This document shows, piece after piece, positions 48,056 through 58,188 of a DNA stretch of 64,000 nt. Origin of the DNA: Vittaforma corneae ATCC 50505 (Eukaryota > Microsporidia > Nosematidae). The notes below the pieces were generated by a model. It had not been told where the DNA came from, made no database searches, and saw only the letters and a program-made list of their open reading frames with translations. Within the stretch, counting starts at the first letter, position 1; every line of letters starts with the position of its first letter. The stretch is from the NCBI RefSeq assembly GCF_000231115.1, contig NW_006889840.1, forward strand, positions 49,575 to 113,574, read 5' to 3'. The translations under genes and the position numbers were made by a program.

Positions 48056-49227
48056 TTACTTTAATATCTTTCTAAGAGAATCTTCACTGGCACCATCCCT
48101 CTTCATTATTTTAGAAACAGCCATCTCAAAATCTTCCTGTGTTACGTGCACTCGTCTCTCTCTCAATGCAAACATTCCTGCCTCAGTGCATACAGCCTTG
48201 ACTTCTGCACCGCTGCATCCAACTAGCTTCTCGGAAATCATTTCCAGATTTATTCCTTTCGTTAGATTCATCTTTCTAGAATGAATCTTTAATATTTCAA
48301 GCCGTGCACTCGACTTAGGCGCTGGAAACTCAATCTTACGATCTATTCGTCCGGGTCTTAGAAGAGCTGGATCAAGTATATCGATCCTGTTGGTTGCCAT
48401 TATAACCTTAATTTTATTGCATGCCTCAAACCCATCAAGTTGGTTTAAAAGCTCAAGCATTGTTCTTTGAACTTCACTGTCACCACTCTTGCCATCCGTA
48501 CGTGCAGATCCAATCGAATCTATTTCATCCATAAAGATTATCGAAGGTGCATGTTCTCTTGCCATTACAAAAAGTTCCCTCACTAGCCGTGAACCCTCGC
48601 CAATATATTTTTGAACTAGTTCAGAACCTGAAACTCTAATAAACTTACATTGTGTGTGATGTGCTACTGCTCTAGCAAGGAGCGTTTTGCCCGTTCCAGG
48701 TGGTCCATATAGCAACACACCCTTAGGCTGTGCGATTCCAAGGTTCTCAAATAATTCTGGATGCTTGATTGGCATCTCAATTACTTCTCGAATTTCCTTA
48801 ATTTGCTCATCCAAGCCACCAATCATCGAGTATGTGCTGTCTGGCACTTTTTCCACCATCATTAATGATACAATTGGATCTACCGAGGTAGGTAATATTC
48901 GATGAATATCGTACGTGTCAGATCTAAGTGCTACTCTTGTTCCCGGCTTAAGACTGTCGTAATCAACTCCATCTTCCACGTTTACAGTGTATTTACCATC
49001 TGGCTGCGTTTTTACCAAACACTTTTTCTTCCCCATCTTATTTACGACGGTGCCAACACTAGAGGATGCTTCCTGAACAATTGAGATTTCATCTCTTATG
49101 CTCCTTACCTGCTGATTGAGAGAGTTTCTTTGCTGCTCCAATTTTTTAAGTCATTTTCAAGTATTCTGATTTCAGCATCTAAAATTTCTTGTTTGATTCT
49201 GTAGAATTTTTCGCAGTAAGACTCCAT
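48056..49227 (-). CDS. RPT6: 26S proteasome ATPase Rpt6 (PSMC5/Sug1), one frameshift near the start
   Basis: The core matches Rpt6 nearly word for word: [20 protein letters not shown], Walker A GPPGTGKT (about 175-182), [13 protein letters not shown], Walker [12 protein letters not shown] and [18 protein letters not shown]. The core frame lacks an ATG at its beginning. ATG 49227 ([13 protein letters not shown]), after CCCC, opens the missing coiled-coil N-terminus in another frame. Adding one A to the six-A run (49147-49142) joins them as [13 protein letters not shown]. Full length is about 390 residues, as in other eukaryotes (406). It unfolds substrates in the 19S base. The break is very likely an artefact. 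Confidence 0.92.
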
Positions 49228-50146
49228 TGGGGCAAGCCTAGTAAAGATTATTTAGAATAGCACATAAATATTAAAAGCCACATTCAACAAAACCAATAAG
49301 AATTGCACCTACTTTTAATAAAGCTGAGTTGTAGACAATATTGCACGCTTTTCAAAACTATCAAGACTAGTAAAGTTCTTTCAGAGGAAAGAATATATTA
49401 AAAGGCCAAGCTTGGCTGACTATCGTAATTATCATTAAAATACTGCTATGAAGCATGGAGGATCTCTTTTCTACGATATTGCTTACGTACAGGATAAGAC
49501 CATAGAATCCATTCCAGTGTTTTGACGTTGTACAGACGACTTAAAGCTGCAGTTTGTGGCAGACTTCTTCTTATGTGAGCATACAAAAAATAGCACGGTT
49601 ATTCACTAAAATACAAATATGCTGGTACATCTTAAAGGAGAAGTGCTCTATGCTTCACCCATCTGAATATACTTTTTAGATTTTATAGTGTTTTGGATGT
49701 CCAGAAATGTCTTGTTTAATCTGGATATGATGTACAATCTCTTATGATCTAATATGCATGCTTAAAATGACACCTTTCAATTTCTTTGGTATCAAAATTT
49801 TAATGGAATTGTAACAATGTTGAGTGCCTAAAACAAGGCAGATTGCTGTGTTCAATACTTATCGCTACACTTTTATTTTGATAATATGAAAAGGATGTTA
49901 AAACTTGTGGGATTGGATTTGTCTCAAGCATTTTACCTAATTGTGGGTGTGCTAAACTGTCACACACCTGACACTGGCTTTTAAATTATTGCACAATATG
50001 AATAAAAGGTTTAAAATTGGCAGACTCTACTTGAGCGGTGTTCTGTCCCCACAGCATCTGTTAAATCATTGTCGTACTGTAGCAAACACATATTAATTTA
50101 TTTAATTGCACGTTACTGTCTTTAGATGGGCTAGTTCTTTGTATTG
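49228..50146. other. Long intergenic region, about 920 bases, nothing recognised
   Basis: Between the Rpt6 start and a small minus-strand gene. No ORF above 60 codons, no tRNA-like fold, no obvious repeat. CCC runs are present (49658, 50047) but no ATG follows closely. Confidence 0.45.
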
Positions 50147-50383
50147 CTAGTAGCTTTTGTTATACTCTAATTCCCTGCTTACTTTTATACTTTTCAAGGT
50201 AAACATCAAAAACAAATACGCTATGGTCAAAAAGAAAATAGCGGGAATCCTAAAGCACAGAGTTGTAGGTATGTATGGAATGTTGACAAAGAATCCCAAG
50301 TGCACAATCATAAATGCTCCTGTCAGAAGAAGAATGATCATTAAAGAATAGAATCTTCTTGTAGAACGTAAGTTTTCTAGCAT
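50147..50383 (-). CDS. Small membrane protein, about 78 residues, unrecognised
   Basis: ATG 50383 (MLENLRSTRRFYSL) starts a protein with two hydrophobic segments: MIILLLTGAFMIVHLGFFV and AIFFLTIAYLFLMFTL, separated by a short loop (NIPYIPTTLCFRIP), and a charged tail (KSIKVSRELEYNKSY). The two-span topology fits small ER proteins such as Vma21, but no signature supports it. There is no CCC run upstream, so the gene is less certain. Confidence 0.4.
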   Translation of the reverse strand: MLENLRSTRRFYSLMIILLLTGAFMIVHLGFFVNIPYIPTTLCFRIPAIFFLTIAYLFLMFTLKSIKVSRELEYNKSY

Positions 50384-50587
50384 TGCACACGAATGGAACG
50401 GACCATTATGTATATACACAAATATAGTATATTTTCATAAAACCCTTGTATAGATATACTAAAAACACTGAGCCTAGTCCACATGTGCATGAGAACGTCT
50501 TGCTCTCACCAAATTATCAACTGATGGCGTTTTTCTAGCATTCCTTCTTGCTACTTTAACTGGATTTTCTTATCCTCAAGTAAATAC

Positions 50588-51118
50588 ATGACACCAATGG
50601 ATGTCTTCGATAGTATGCTGGAGTCTATCCAGCAGTTTCCCCTGGAATGTAGCAATTTTGAGAGACATATTAAAAGACTCAATAAAGACCAGTTCAAATA
50701 CTCGATTCTATTTGATAAAATGATTCAAAGACTCATTTCTCCACAGGACCCCAAGCTTTTGAAAGTAGAGAGAAAGCTCAGAAAAATTGTGAAGAAAAAA
50801 ATAGAACTAACAAATAATTTTCAAAATGCAGTAGAAAAACAGCAACAAAAATTAGAAGAGCTGGTAAAGATTTCAAATATTGACATGATGAATTTTAACT
50901 TTTCTCCCCTTTCAGGTAATATTCAGCCTGTTATTAAATTAAGTAGCATCCCGCAGGGAAATGGCAAATATTGCATTTGCAATGACAAAGCATTTGGAAA
51001 TATGATTTGCTGTGATAATCCTGCATGTGCAATCAAATGGTATCATTTCAGATGTGTTAATTTGATAATCAGCCCAAGGACTACATGGACATGTCCAAGG
51101 TGTTCAGCAATGAAATAA
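50588..51118 (+). CDS. YNG2: ING-family PHD protein (Yng2-like)
   Basis: The 176-residue protein has an N-terminal coiled-coil ING domain (LESIQQFPLECSNFERHIKR) and a C-terminal PHD finger (about residues 128-174). The finger reads YCICNDKAFGNMICCDNPAC, then WYHFRCV and WTCPRC, giving the C4HC3 ligands. The start at 50588 is 15 bases after TATCCTC; the second ATG nine bases on is an alternative. Length is shorter than yeast Yng2 (282) by loss of the middle linker. In yeast Yng2 is the H3K4me3-reading subunit of NuA4, whose catalytic subunit Esa1 is also encoded here (31799). Yng1/Pho23 are other options. Confidence 0.78.
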   Translation: MTPMDVFDSMLESIQQFPLECSNFERHIKRLNKDQFKYSILFDKMIQRLISPQDPKLLKVERKLRKIVKKKIELTNNFQNAVEKQQQKLEELVKISNIDMMNFNFSPLSGNIQPVIKLSSIPQGNGKYCICNDKAFGNMICCDNPACAIKWYHFRCVNLIISPRTTWTCPRCSAMK

Positions 51119-51707
51119 AGTGTGACCTTAGCCTGTTATTAATTTAGAGTGGTAGCTGAATTGTTCCAAGTCCTTTTATTTGGGAAAATTTTTACCCCCA
51201 ATCAAAAAGCGCTCTGAAGCCACGGAAAGGGACTTATGTCTGGTTCTGCCATTTGGAGCATAGCATTGCTTGATGGAAGCGTGTACTTTCTTAGTGCGCG
51301 TGCCGAGATGGCAAATATTTTATTTTAATCTCTGTGCTTTCATGTTTTTATAGCTTTAGTATTTTTACATATGCTTGAGTAGCTTTGCCCATTCATTAAA
51401 TCTATTCGGAATTTCAGCACCAAAAGAACATGATTGTGCTGATGTACCTAAGAGTTTAGACTGCTTAGGCATGGCTCACAGTCTTGTGAAGGCTTGTTCT
51501 TTGTGATTATACCGGTAATTAAACTGCGTTTTGCATATTGGATTGTTGAAAGCCCGTATACTACAATAAACTCACTGCATCTAATATACTTTGCTTAATT
51601 TTGGTTAGAATTCAAGTGTTAAATAGTACTTGGCATTGCTGCTCAATAAGCTGTGTTGTAGTGGCTGTTGGTTTTATTTGTAAATTTACTTCTTTACTTG
51701 TGTCCTC
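51119..51707. other. Intergenic, about 590 bases, with a G+C-richer, possibly structured patch
   Basis: Most is A+T-rich, but 51170-51315 is richer in G and C. Arms at 51248-51254 and 51306-51312 can pair (seven pairs, one G-T), enclosing about 50 bases. A non-coding RNA is conceivable. I could not match it to SRP, RNase P or a spliceosomal RNA. Confidence 0.35.
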
Positions 51708-54700
51708 ATGGAAAATTTCTTTATAAAAGGAAAATCTCAACTGAATGTGAGCGACAAATCCATCTACGACAACTCAGCATTCATTGAAAATAGGTCTTTA
51801 AAGACTGAAAATACACGCATTGAACTGCCATTCACACCGATCTTTATGAGAAACTTAAGCTTTGACTATTTTCTAATTTCAAAAGATCAGACACTGTACA
51901 GAATTAACAAACACAAGAAGGAAATTGAAAATATCGGGATGATAACGGATAAAATACTGGCTATTGAGTGTGCCTATGACAAAATTGTGATTCTAACAGA
52001 CAAGGAGATTCTGCTATTCAATGCATACTTCAATTTGGAGAACAGTGTCGAGTTAGAATCTGTCATTGTAAGGAAATCAGAGAACCAGTCAAATACCATT
52101 TATGATTCTGATATTTCTGTGCCTTCCAATTCTACGTTTAAGATTAGGTTTGGAGACTGGGTGTTTGCTGTTATTTTCCCCTCGTTTTCCTTGATTTTTG
52201 ATTTTGATTTGAAAACCCTTGGTATAATTGATGAAAGTATTGTTGATGCTGTTTTCATAAAAAAATATAATAAGTTTGCATGCTTGCATTTTTCTTCAAA
52301 GAAAATTAGGTTTTTTGAGCCTAATGGACTGGAGCATGGAGATTCGTTAGATGCTTTTGGAGACTCTTTGTGTATTCTAAAAGTCGGTGGTGGCGTATTG
52401 TTAATAGCTAATGAGTCTGGTGTTTCTGGATATTACATGAAGAATTTTTTCTGGTACAAAAAATTTACATTAAAAGGCAAATTCTATGGGATTGAAGACA
52501 ATTCAATCATAATGAAGGAGAATGGATATCTGTGCAGGTATTATGTCTATAGGGAACTATCCGATGGGCTTGTAATCAATGGAAATGAGCTATATTATTC
52601 CAATTTTCAAAGAGCAATTATTCCACCTCCATTTTATTACAAGAAAATTGCTGTTAACGATCAAATTCACTGTTTTTCTTTTAATAAAGGCAGTTTAGTC
52701 ATTGTTACAAGTTTGGAAATCCACTCCTTTTTAATAGATAAAAATGACAATATTACAAAGACAGGCAATCGGTCGTTCGCTGAGCTGAATATTGGACAGC
52801 CCTTATACGCTGACGTTGTAGAGATCGATGGTTCTCTAATTATTAGAACTAACGAAACCGTGGTCTATTTGAATAATAGACTGGAAAACTGTGTCTATGA
52901 CTTGCAGAATATCAAGGATATTTCTCCAAGTCAAATTCTGAAACTCTGCGATGTAAAGGGTAGCCTTGCAGTATTTTGTATGAGTGGACAGTTTTGCATG
53001 AATTCATTTTCTATCACTTTTGATTTCAAACTCACGTCAAACTTTGACATTCAATTCAACAGTGACTATACTAGAATCTACTTTTTATCTAATGGTGTCT
53101 TACAGTATAGTGGAATTGCTAATAACACCTTTAATAGGTTGGAACAGAGACTTTCAAATATGAGCTTGGATGAAAATTTAAGCCCATTTACTTACATGAC
53201 AGATGTTTCTTCATTCCTTATACACAAGCAGTATGTCTTGTGCATTATCAAGGATGCTCTTAATATTGTCAACTTAATAGATGGTGCTACATTTTCTAGC
53301 TATGCAGAGGATGACTTAGAACTTCTAACTGTAAGGGGGGAAAATATAATACTTTACACTCGCTTTGGTACCTTAGAAACTATTTCATGCAAGCTTTTCA
53401 GCTTGGACGTTGTTAGAAAACTTATTTCTGAAAACAAAATTGAAGAGGCTGCAAGAAAATGCGACAAAAACCATATCAAATATTCCGTGTTTTTTGAGAG
53501 TGGAGAGTTTCCATCTGAAAACATTCGGTTTTTTGATGACTCCCAAGCTCTATCAATGTTTGAATGTATGGCAATCCCTGAATCGACATGTTTGCTAAGC
53601 TGTGAATATTTGGAGAGACTGGATTTGAACTTTGACTATGATTCTATTCTCAAAAACATGACTTGCACTGAATACAACAACTCATGCATCGATGTGGATA
53701 TTATTTTGCCATTTTTTGAAGGGTTCAAAAACTTTCCAACCAGAATCAATTCATATGAAAATCTGAAAAACTGTGAGTTTTTGTTTGAGCCTTTAAAACA
53801 TACACAAGCTATTACATTAGAGCCATCATTTTCAAATGTAAATGCTCTTTTGAGGGGGCTAAATCCGAGAAAGCATTTTTCAACAATTATTAATATTTTC
53901 ATCGCTCTTAACAGGATTGATCTTTGCTTTTACCTGTCTGATTTGTCAAAGGCTGTCAAAATTTTACTTACAAAGCTATCTCCAGAAACTATTTGCAAAT
54001 CCTCATTAGCTACCTTTGATATTGAAAAAATAATTGATATTCATAAATTGTGCCAGAGGGACTACTCCACTTTTGTGTCCTTCCATAATTCATCAAAAAA
54101 TGCTAAATTCTCTGTGTATGACTATTTAGAAAAGTGGAAACTTGCATTGTTCTATCTGGTTGAAGAATCCCTTGAAGCATGTCCAACCCTCACTGCTGAC
54201 TCCCCTGAGTTCACTCAAATTGGTGACTATGCTGTCAAGCACAACCTATTTGATCAATTACTTATGTACACATTCTACAATGTGTTTAAATTTAATTTTT
54301 ATGAGTTTGTTGCAAAGCATAAACAGCCACTTGATTCATTTTATTTATATAAACTATCGGGCAATGTGTCCACCGCTCTTAGAATTGCCAAGGATCATCT
54401 ATTTTGGAAGGAGGCACTCGAATTAGACCATACACACGATGTTTGTTTCTATTTTGCCAATCTCCTAGTTCAAAATAGCCGTTTTTCAGAAGTCGCTGAA
54501 ATCGTTGAAAAGTACTTCAAAGATTACAGCAGTGCAATAGAATTATATTTAAAGGGCCGATGTATCTCAAAAGCTTTGAGTCTTTATAAACGGGTTGATT
54601 TTGAGTCGGGAATGACGTATGACAATATCAAAAAGAAAATGGCGAAGGAGAAGGTTGCTAGTTTGATCCGATCTACTTCAATTTCCTATTTAAAGAATGA

Positions 54701-55130
54701 CTTTATAGTTCTCAACAATCTTTTGGAGTCTCTGGGCAAATATAAAGATAGATTAGCTGTTGTAAGAGAGAGATTAAATGAAAACATGGCCGGGACACAG
54801 ACAACATTTTCATATTCTTCTTTGAAAAGTTCTAAAAAAGCACTTTTGAAGGATAGGCCCGGCGGTATATTTGAAAATGAGTATGTCATGAATAAAATCC
54901 GAACTATTGCATTGGACATTAACAAATGGAGAATTCAAGCTGAAGACCTTTTAGATGTATTTAATGAGTTTGGAGAATCTTCAGCTTCAGAGTCATTGCA
55001 CCGACACTTTGACCCAGTTAAAACTACCTTAAAGAAGGAAATCAATACTATTTGGGATTATCGAAGAACAGACATTGATTTTGAATTGCCAAACGTTGCA
55101 AAGCCAGAACTTTCTGGTTATTTCGATTAA
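51708..55130 (+). CDS. ELP1: Elongator subunit Elp1/Iki3
   Basis: The 1140-residue protein starts at 51708 after TCCTC. The N-terminal two-thirds is a divergent WD/propeller region (strands such as YDKIVILTDKEILLFNAYF). The C-terminal part is helical: FWKEALELDHTHDVCFYFAN, SRFSEVAEIVEKYFKDYSSA and IELYLKGRCISKALSLYKRV. It ends with the Elp1 basic stretch and helix (SLKSSKKALLKDRPGGIFEN, then YVMNKIRTIALDINKWRIQA). The last two elements match the order of Elp1 (ser/basic tRNA-binding patch and dimerisation helix). Yeast Elp1 has 1349 residues. The complex makes the cm5U-type modifications at U34 of tRNA. Confidence 0.72.
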   Translation: MENFFIKGKSQLNVSDKSIYDNSAFIENRSLKTENTRIELPFTPIFMRNLSFDYFLISKDQTLYRINKHKKEIENIGMITDKILAIECAYDKIVILTDKEILLFNAYFNLENSVELESVIVRKSENQSNTIYDSDISVPSNSTFKIRFGDWVFAVIFPSFSLIFDFDLKTLGIIDESIVDAVFIKKYNKFACLHFSSKKIRFFEPNGLEHGDSLDAFGDSLCILKVGGGVLLIANESGVSGYYMKNFFWYKKFTLKGKFYGIEDNSIIMKENGYLCRYYVYRELSDGLVINGNELYYSNFQRAIIPPPFYYKKIAVNDQIHCFSFNKGSLVIVTSLEIHSFLIDKNDNITKTGNRSFAELNIGQPLYADVVEIDGSLIIRTNETVVYLNNRLENCVYDLQNIKDISPSQILKLCDVKGSLAVFCMSGQFCMNSFSITFDFKLTSNFDIQFNSDYTRIYFLSNGVLQYSGIANNTFNRLEQRLSNMSLDENLSPFTYMTDVSSFLIHKQYVLCIIKDALNIVNLIDGATFSSYAEDDLELLTVRGENIILYTRFGTLETISCKLFSLDVVRKLISENKIEEAARKCDKNHIKYSVFFESGEFPSENIRFFDDSQALSMFECMAIPESTCLLSCEYLERLDLNFDYDSILKNMTCTEYNNSCIDVDIILPFFEGFKNFPTRINSYENLKNCEFLFEPLKHTQAITLEPSFSNVNALLRGLNPRKHFSTIINIFIALNRIDLCFYLSDLSKAVKILLTKLSPETICKSSLATFDIEKIIDIHKLCQRDYSTFVSFHNSSKNAKFSVYDYLEKWKLALFYLVEESLEACPTLTADSPEFTQIGDYAVKHNLFDQLLMYTFYNVFKFNFYEFVAKHKQPLDSFYLYKLSGNVSTALRIAKDHLFWKEALELDHTHDVCFYFANLLVQNSRFSEVAEIVEKYFKDYSSAIELYLKGRCISKALSLYKRVDFESGMTYDNIKKKMAKEKVASLIRSTSISYLKNDFIVLNNLLESLGKYKDRLAVVRERLNENMAGTQTTFSYSSLKSSKKALLKDRPGGIFENEYVMNKIRTIALDINKWRIQAEDLLDVFNEFGESSASESLHRHFDPVKTTLKKEINTIWDYRRTDIDFELPNVAKPELSGYFD

Positions 55131-55421
55131 ATCAATTGTCATACTCTGAAAAGCTGTTACTGCTCATTCATTTAAAAGGTTAATTTATGGATTGATGGTT
55201 GAGTACAAATTTAGGAACTGCTATTTACCTTAAGACTGGTGTTTGAAGGCTTTTGATTCATTGTTAGTCGCATTCCATGTCGTTATTGGTTGTTTTATAT
55301 CCAACTGTTGTTTGATTAACCAAAATAATCGTTAGATTTCTGATTGGCTAATTTTTAATATTCTAATTTGCCAGTTGGAAAGGAGTTGGGTCTATCAAAA
55401 AAGCGTGTATAACTCCTTTAC
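55131..55421. other. Intergenic, about 290 bases, nothing recognised
   Basis: Spacer between two plus-strand genes; no ORF or RNA gene seen. Confidence 0.5.
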
Positions 55422-56075
55422 ATGGGTGATTGTTTGGAAGAAGAAGTGTGTAGAATCTGCTATTCTGAGATAAATCCGGTTACAAAGAAAAAAGATCTTA
55501 TTGCACCCTGTAAATGCAATGGGTCTGTGAAATATGTCCATTTTACATGTCTGAAACTGTGGAGAATGAGGGGAAAGGCATTTGGGGACATGGGAAAGTG
55601 TGAGCAGTGTCATGGAACATACAACATACCCGGAGAAAGAGTTGTCTATTCGTGTCTTATATCTCTTTCTTCAATATTTCTCATCAGTTCAGTATATTTA
55701 TTTGTTAGTTTAATAATCAGAAAAACAGGTGAAACTATCGCAGAAATAATTGAAGAATCGTGCGGTACATTGCCTTTAGAATCAAATATGTGCATATGTG
55801 AATTTGATAAGTCCCATTATCTGTCCTGTCTTATGTTTTTACTATCAATTTACAAAATGATGACAAATCCAGGATTGTTGATGATAGGTGGATATATTTT
55901 CTCGTATTTTACTGTAGCAGTGTACCATCTTGCGTACAGCAGACTGCTTTTCTTTTGCATATCATTTAAATTCCTCATAGACGTCTATCTTGAAACATAT
56001 AAAATGATTGATGGGTTTTACTATTATCTACTCAATCTGAATTGGGAGAAAAAGTACCTAAAAAGAAATTTATAA
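55422..56075 (+). CDS. RING-CH (MARCH-type) membrane E3 ligase
   Basis: The 217-residue protein starts at 55422 (MGDCLEEEVC), ten bases after TCC. The N-terminal RING-CH finger has ligands C4HC3: EVCRICYSEINPVTKKKDLI, then APCKCNGSVKYVHFTCLKLW and KCEQCHGTY. The GSxxYVHxxCLxxW pattern is diagnostic. At least two clear membrane segments follow (YSCLISLSSIFLISSVYLFV and LLMIGGYIFSYFTVAVYHLA) and probably a third (LLFFCISFKFLIDVYL). MARCH-type ligases ubiquitinate membrane proteins or, as Doa10, act in ER degradation. It is much shorter than Doa10. Confidence 0.8.
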   Translation: MGDCLEEEVCRICYSEINPVTKKKDLIAPCKCNGSVKYVHFTCLKLWRMRGKAFGDMGKCEQCHGTYNIPGERVVYSCLISLSSIFLISSVYLFVSLIIRKTGETIAEIIEESCGTLPLESNMCICEFDKSHYLSCLMFLLSIYKMMTNPGLLMIGGYIFSYFTVAVYHLAYSRLLFFCISFKFLIDVYLETYKMIDGFYYYLLNLNWEKKYLKRNL

Positions 56076-56401
56076 GGTATAATAAGAGCATTAAATTAGT
56101 TATTTTAAATGGTTTTTATGCACATTTGGCATAAAAATTAAGCTTAATCAAGAATCAAAGTCATAAAATTGACTCCTACCAGCAGTCATTGTAAGGATGT
56201 ATTCATAAATTGTTATGCAATACTGCTATATTAAAATGGCAGTTATTATATTAACAAAACCGTTATTTATGATAAACTACGTTAGAAAGAGTGCAATGTA
56301 CTGAAGAGTATCAGTCCTTAAAGAAGAATCAGTAAATGAAAGCACTCTAAAAACAAACAGTTCTCAACAGTTAAATCAAACTTTTAAATTTATTGCTTTG
56401 G
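56076..56401. other. Convergent intergenic, about 325 bases, nothing recognised
   Basis: A+T-rich spacer between the convergent RING-CH and secreted coiled-coil genes; no ORF or RNA gene seen. Confidence 0.5.
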
Positions 56402-58051
56402 TTAATCATACAATGCGAATAGTGGCAGATGGCTGCTATCTTCAATCTCTTTCTTTTCAATCTCCAGCCTGTTTTGTGCCTCAATTTCGTCATTTCTTTT
56501 TCTTTCTACTTCTTCGACTCTTTCTTTAAGGTTTGAAAAGTCTTTTTCAATTTGTTCTATTAATTTATCATACTCTGATAATTTCCTTTTACTAAGATTA
56601 ATGCCATCCTGCTGTACATCTCCTTTTTTGCTAAAGCTATCAAGCCTGGACTGAAATATTTTGTGCTGATCAGACAGAAGTAAATATCGATTTTTCTCTT
56701 CACTTAATGCCTTTTCAAGCTTTATTATTTCAACTTCTTCTAATTTCATCTGTCCTGAATTTTTATTGATTTCATCCTGTAGATTTTTAATAGCTCTTTC
56801 ACTATTTTCTAAGGTGATTTGGTTTGAATCAATACTAGACTTAACGCCATCTCTTTCATTCTTAAGCTTTGTTAGCTTGTCTAAGAGCTTATTCTGCAAT
56901 TCCTGTAATACTTTTAGCTTCTTTTCAATATCAACCTGTCTTTCTTTAGACTCCAACAATTTGTAATCAATGTAGGTTCTTCTATGTTTATCTGCTGAGA
57001 TAATATCTGAGTTGTGCTTCTTTAAATATCCTGTGCCTTTTACATGCGGTACAACAATTTTTGAAACCTCCATCGCAATCTTTTCAACTTCATCAGGGGA
57101 AGTTTCATTATCAACACTAGCCTTTTTCTCAGGTACTGTTACACTCACTGGTTCGATTACTTTAATAGGCTCTTTAACTGTCCTTGTAACGGTCTTGGTT
57201 GATATACTCCTAGTAGGTGTTTTAGTCATCGGCTCAACGGGCTCTTTAATAACTGATCTAATAGGTTCGTTATCAAATATCGATTCGTCAATATCCTTAT
57301 CAATTTCAGGCGTACTCAACTCTGTTGTTGGAATATCTAACTGTATAGAGTCTATGGATGCTGTTCTAGTTGGTCTACTAGTGGACGAATGTTGCTTAGA
57401 TCCTTTATCAGGTGTAGTTCTACTTGAAATAGGGCTATTTGATTTCCTTGACCTAGTTATTGACTTACTTCTTGGCAGATCATTTAAAATATCACTAGGA
57501 ACATCATCGGGTAAATTTGTGTTTCTACTAGAAGTGCTTATATTGGGGAAGTAGATTGGACTAAGTATGGATGGCTGGCTGTTTGGAGTTTCCATATCAT
57601 AGTTTCTAACTGTATCAGGCCGAGATACTTGCTTTGAAGGTGGTGTAGGTTTTGGTAAAGGGTTAAATCTACCACTCTGAGGAATGCTCGGGAAACTTTG
57701 TGCTAATGGTAAATTATTGGGTTGAATTACAGGGAGTTTTCTTCTAATTTTCATCGTCCTCCGTGGAAATACCATGTTTGGCGCTTTCATTTGTGGTGTG
57801 ATTCTTTGTACTAAATTTATGCGCTGTGGATTGACTTTATTATATTTTACAAAATTCATGGGCATGCCTTTTAGTCTTTGTGTAGGTTCTACAACACTTA
57901 CACTTTCTCCATATTGATTTTGAAGATTTCCTGACAGATTTGCTAAAGATCTGCTGCCGTCTGGCGTCTTGCCTAAGTTAAGATCGTCGATGAGAAGAAC
58001 TTGTGCACATATTAAAGATAGAAGTATGAATGCCATAGATTTGATGATCAT
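56402..58051 (-). CDS. Secreted basic/Ser-Thr-Pro-rich coiled-coil protein
   Basis: The 549-residue protein begins with a signal peptide (MIIKSMAFILLSLICAQVLL). Residues about 60-320 are low complexity, rich in Pro, Ser, Thr, Arg and Lys (RRTMKIRRKLPVIQPNN, PSKQVSRPDTVRN, TKTPTRSISTKTVTRTVKEP). Residues about 365-540 are coiled coil (LEIEKKEIEDSSH at the end). No membrane segment follows the signal. In microsporidia several polar-tube and spore-wall proteins combine a signal peptide, low-complexity polar sequence and coiled coil; this layout is compatible but no known family signature is seen. The start has no CCC run; a four-codon upstream ORF overlaps the ATG, and two inverted repeats lie upstream. 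Confidence 0.65.
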   Translation of the reverse strand: MIIKSMAFILLSLICAQVLLIDDLNLGKTPDGSRSLANLSGNLQNQYGESVSVVEPTQRLKGMPMNFVKYNKVNPQRINLVQRITPQMKAPNMVFPRRTMKIRRKLPVIQPNNLPLAQSFPSIPQSGRFNPLPKPTPPSKQVSRPDTVRNYDMETPNSQPSILSPIYFPNISTSSRNTNLPDDVPSDILNDLPRSKSITRSRKSNSPISSRTTPDKGSKQHSSTSRPTRTASIDSIQLDIPTTELSTPEIDKDIDESIFDNEPIRSVIKEPVEPMTKTPTRSISTKTVTRTVKEPIKVIEPVSVTVPEKKASVDNETSPDEVEKIAMEVSKIVVPHVKGTGYLKKHNSDIISADKHRRTYIDYKLLESKERQVDIEKKLKVLQELQNKLLDKLTKLKNERDGVKSSIDSNQITLENSERAIKNLQDEINKNSGQMKLEEVEIIKLEKALSEEKNRYLLLSDQHKIFQSRLDSFSKKGDVQQDGINLSKRKLSEYDKLIEQIEKDFSNLKERVEEVERKRNDEIEAQNRLEIEKKEIEDSSHLPLFALYD

Positions 58052-58084
58052 TTTATTTTCATGCTTATTTACAAATTTTATTTA

Positions 58085-58104
58085 CTGTTTCATTTGTGAA
58101 ACAG
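58085..58104. repeat. Inverted repeat, 8-base arms, 4-base loop
   Basis: Arms CTGTTTCA and TGAAACAG are perfectly complementary. It lies 34-53 bases upstream of the secreted-protein ATG and could be a protein-binding operator. Confidence 0.75.
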
Positions 58105-58147
58105 ATTTACATCGAATACTTGAAGTTAAGAAGATGTAAATGGTTGG

Positions 58148-58188
58148 GTTTAAATCAAAACAAGCCAAGTGCTTGTTTTGATTTAAAC
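58148..58188. repeat. Perfect 18-base inverted repeat, 5-base loop
   Basis: Arms GTTTAAATCAAAACAAGC (58148-58165) and its exact complement (58171-58188) flank CAAGT. A perfect 18-base stem is unlikely by chance in a 64 kb sequence. It is in a divergent intergenic region, so a terminator is not expected; a regulatory palindrome, a transposon footprint or a small hairpin RNA are options. Confidence 0.9.

Noticed and set aside
51170..51315. Identification of the G+C patch as SRP RNA or U5
   Set aside because: No GNAR-loop helix 8 motif and no CCUUUUACU loop could be found; kept only as an unassigned candidate.
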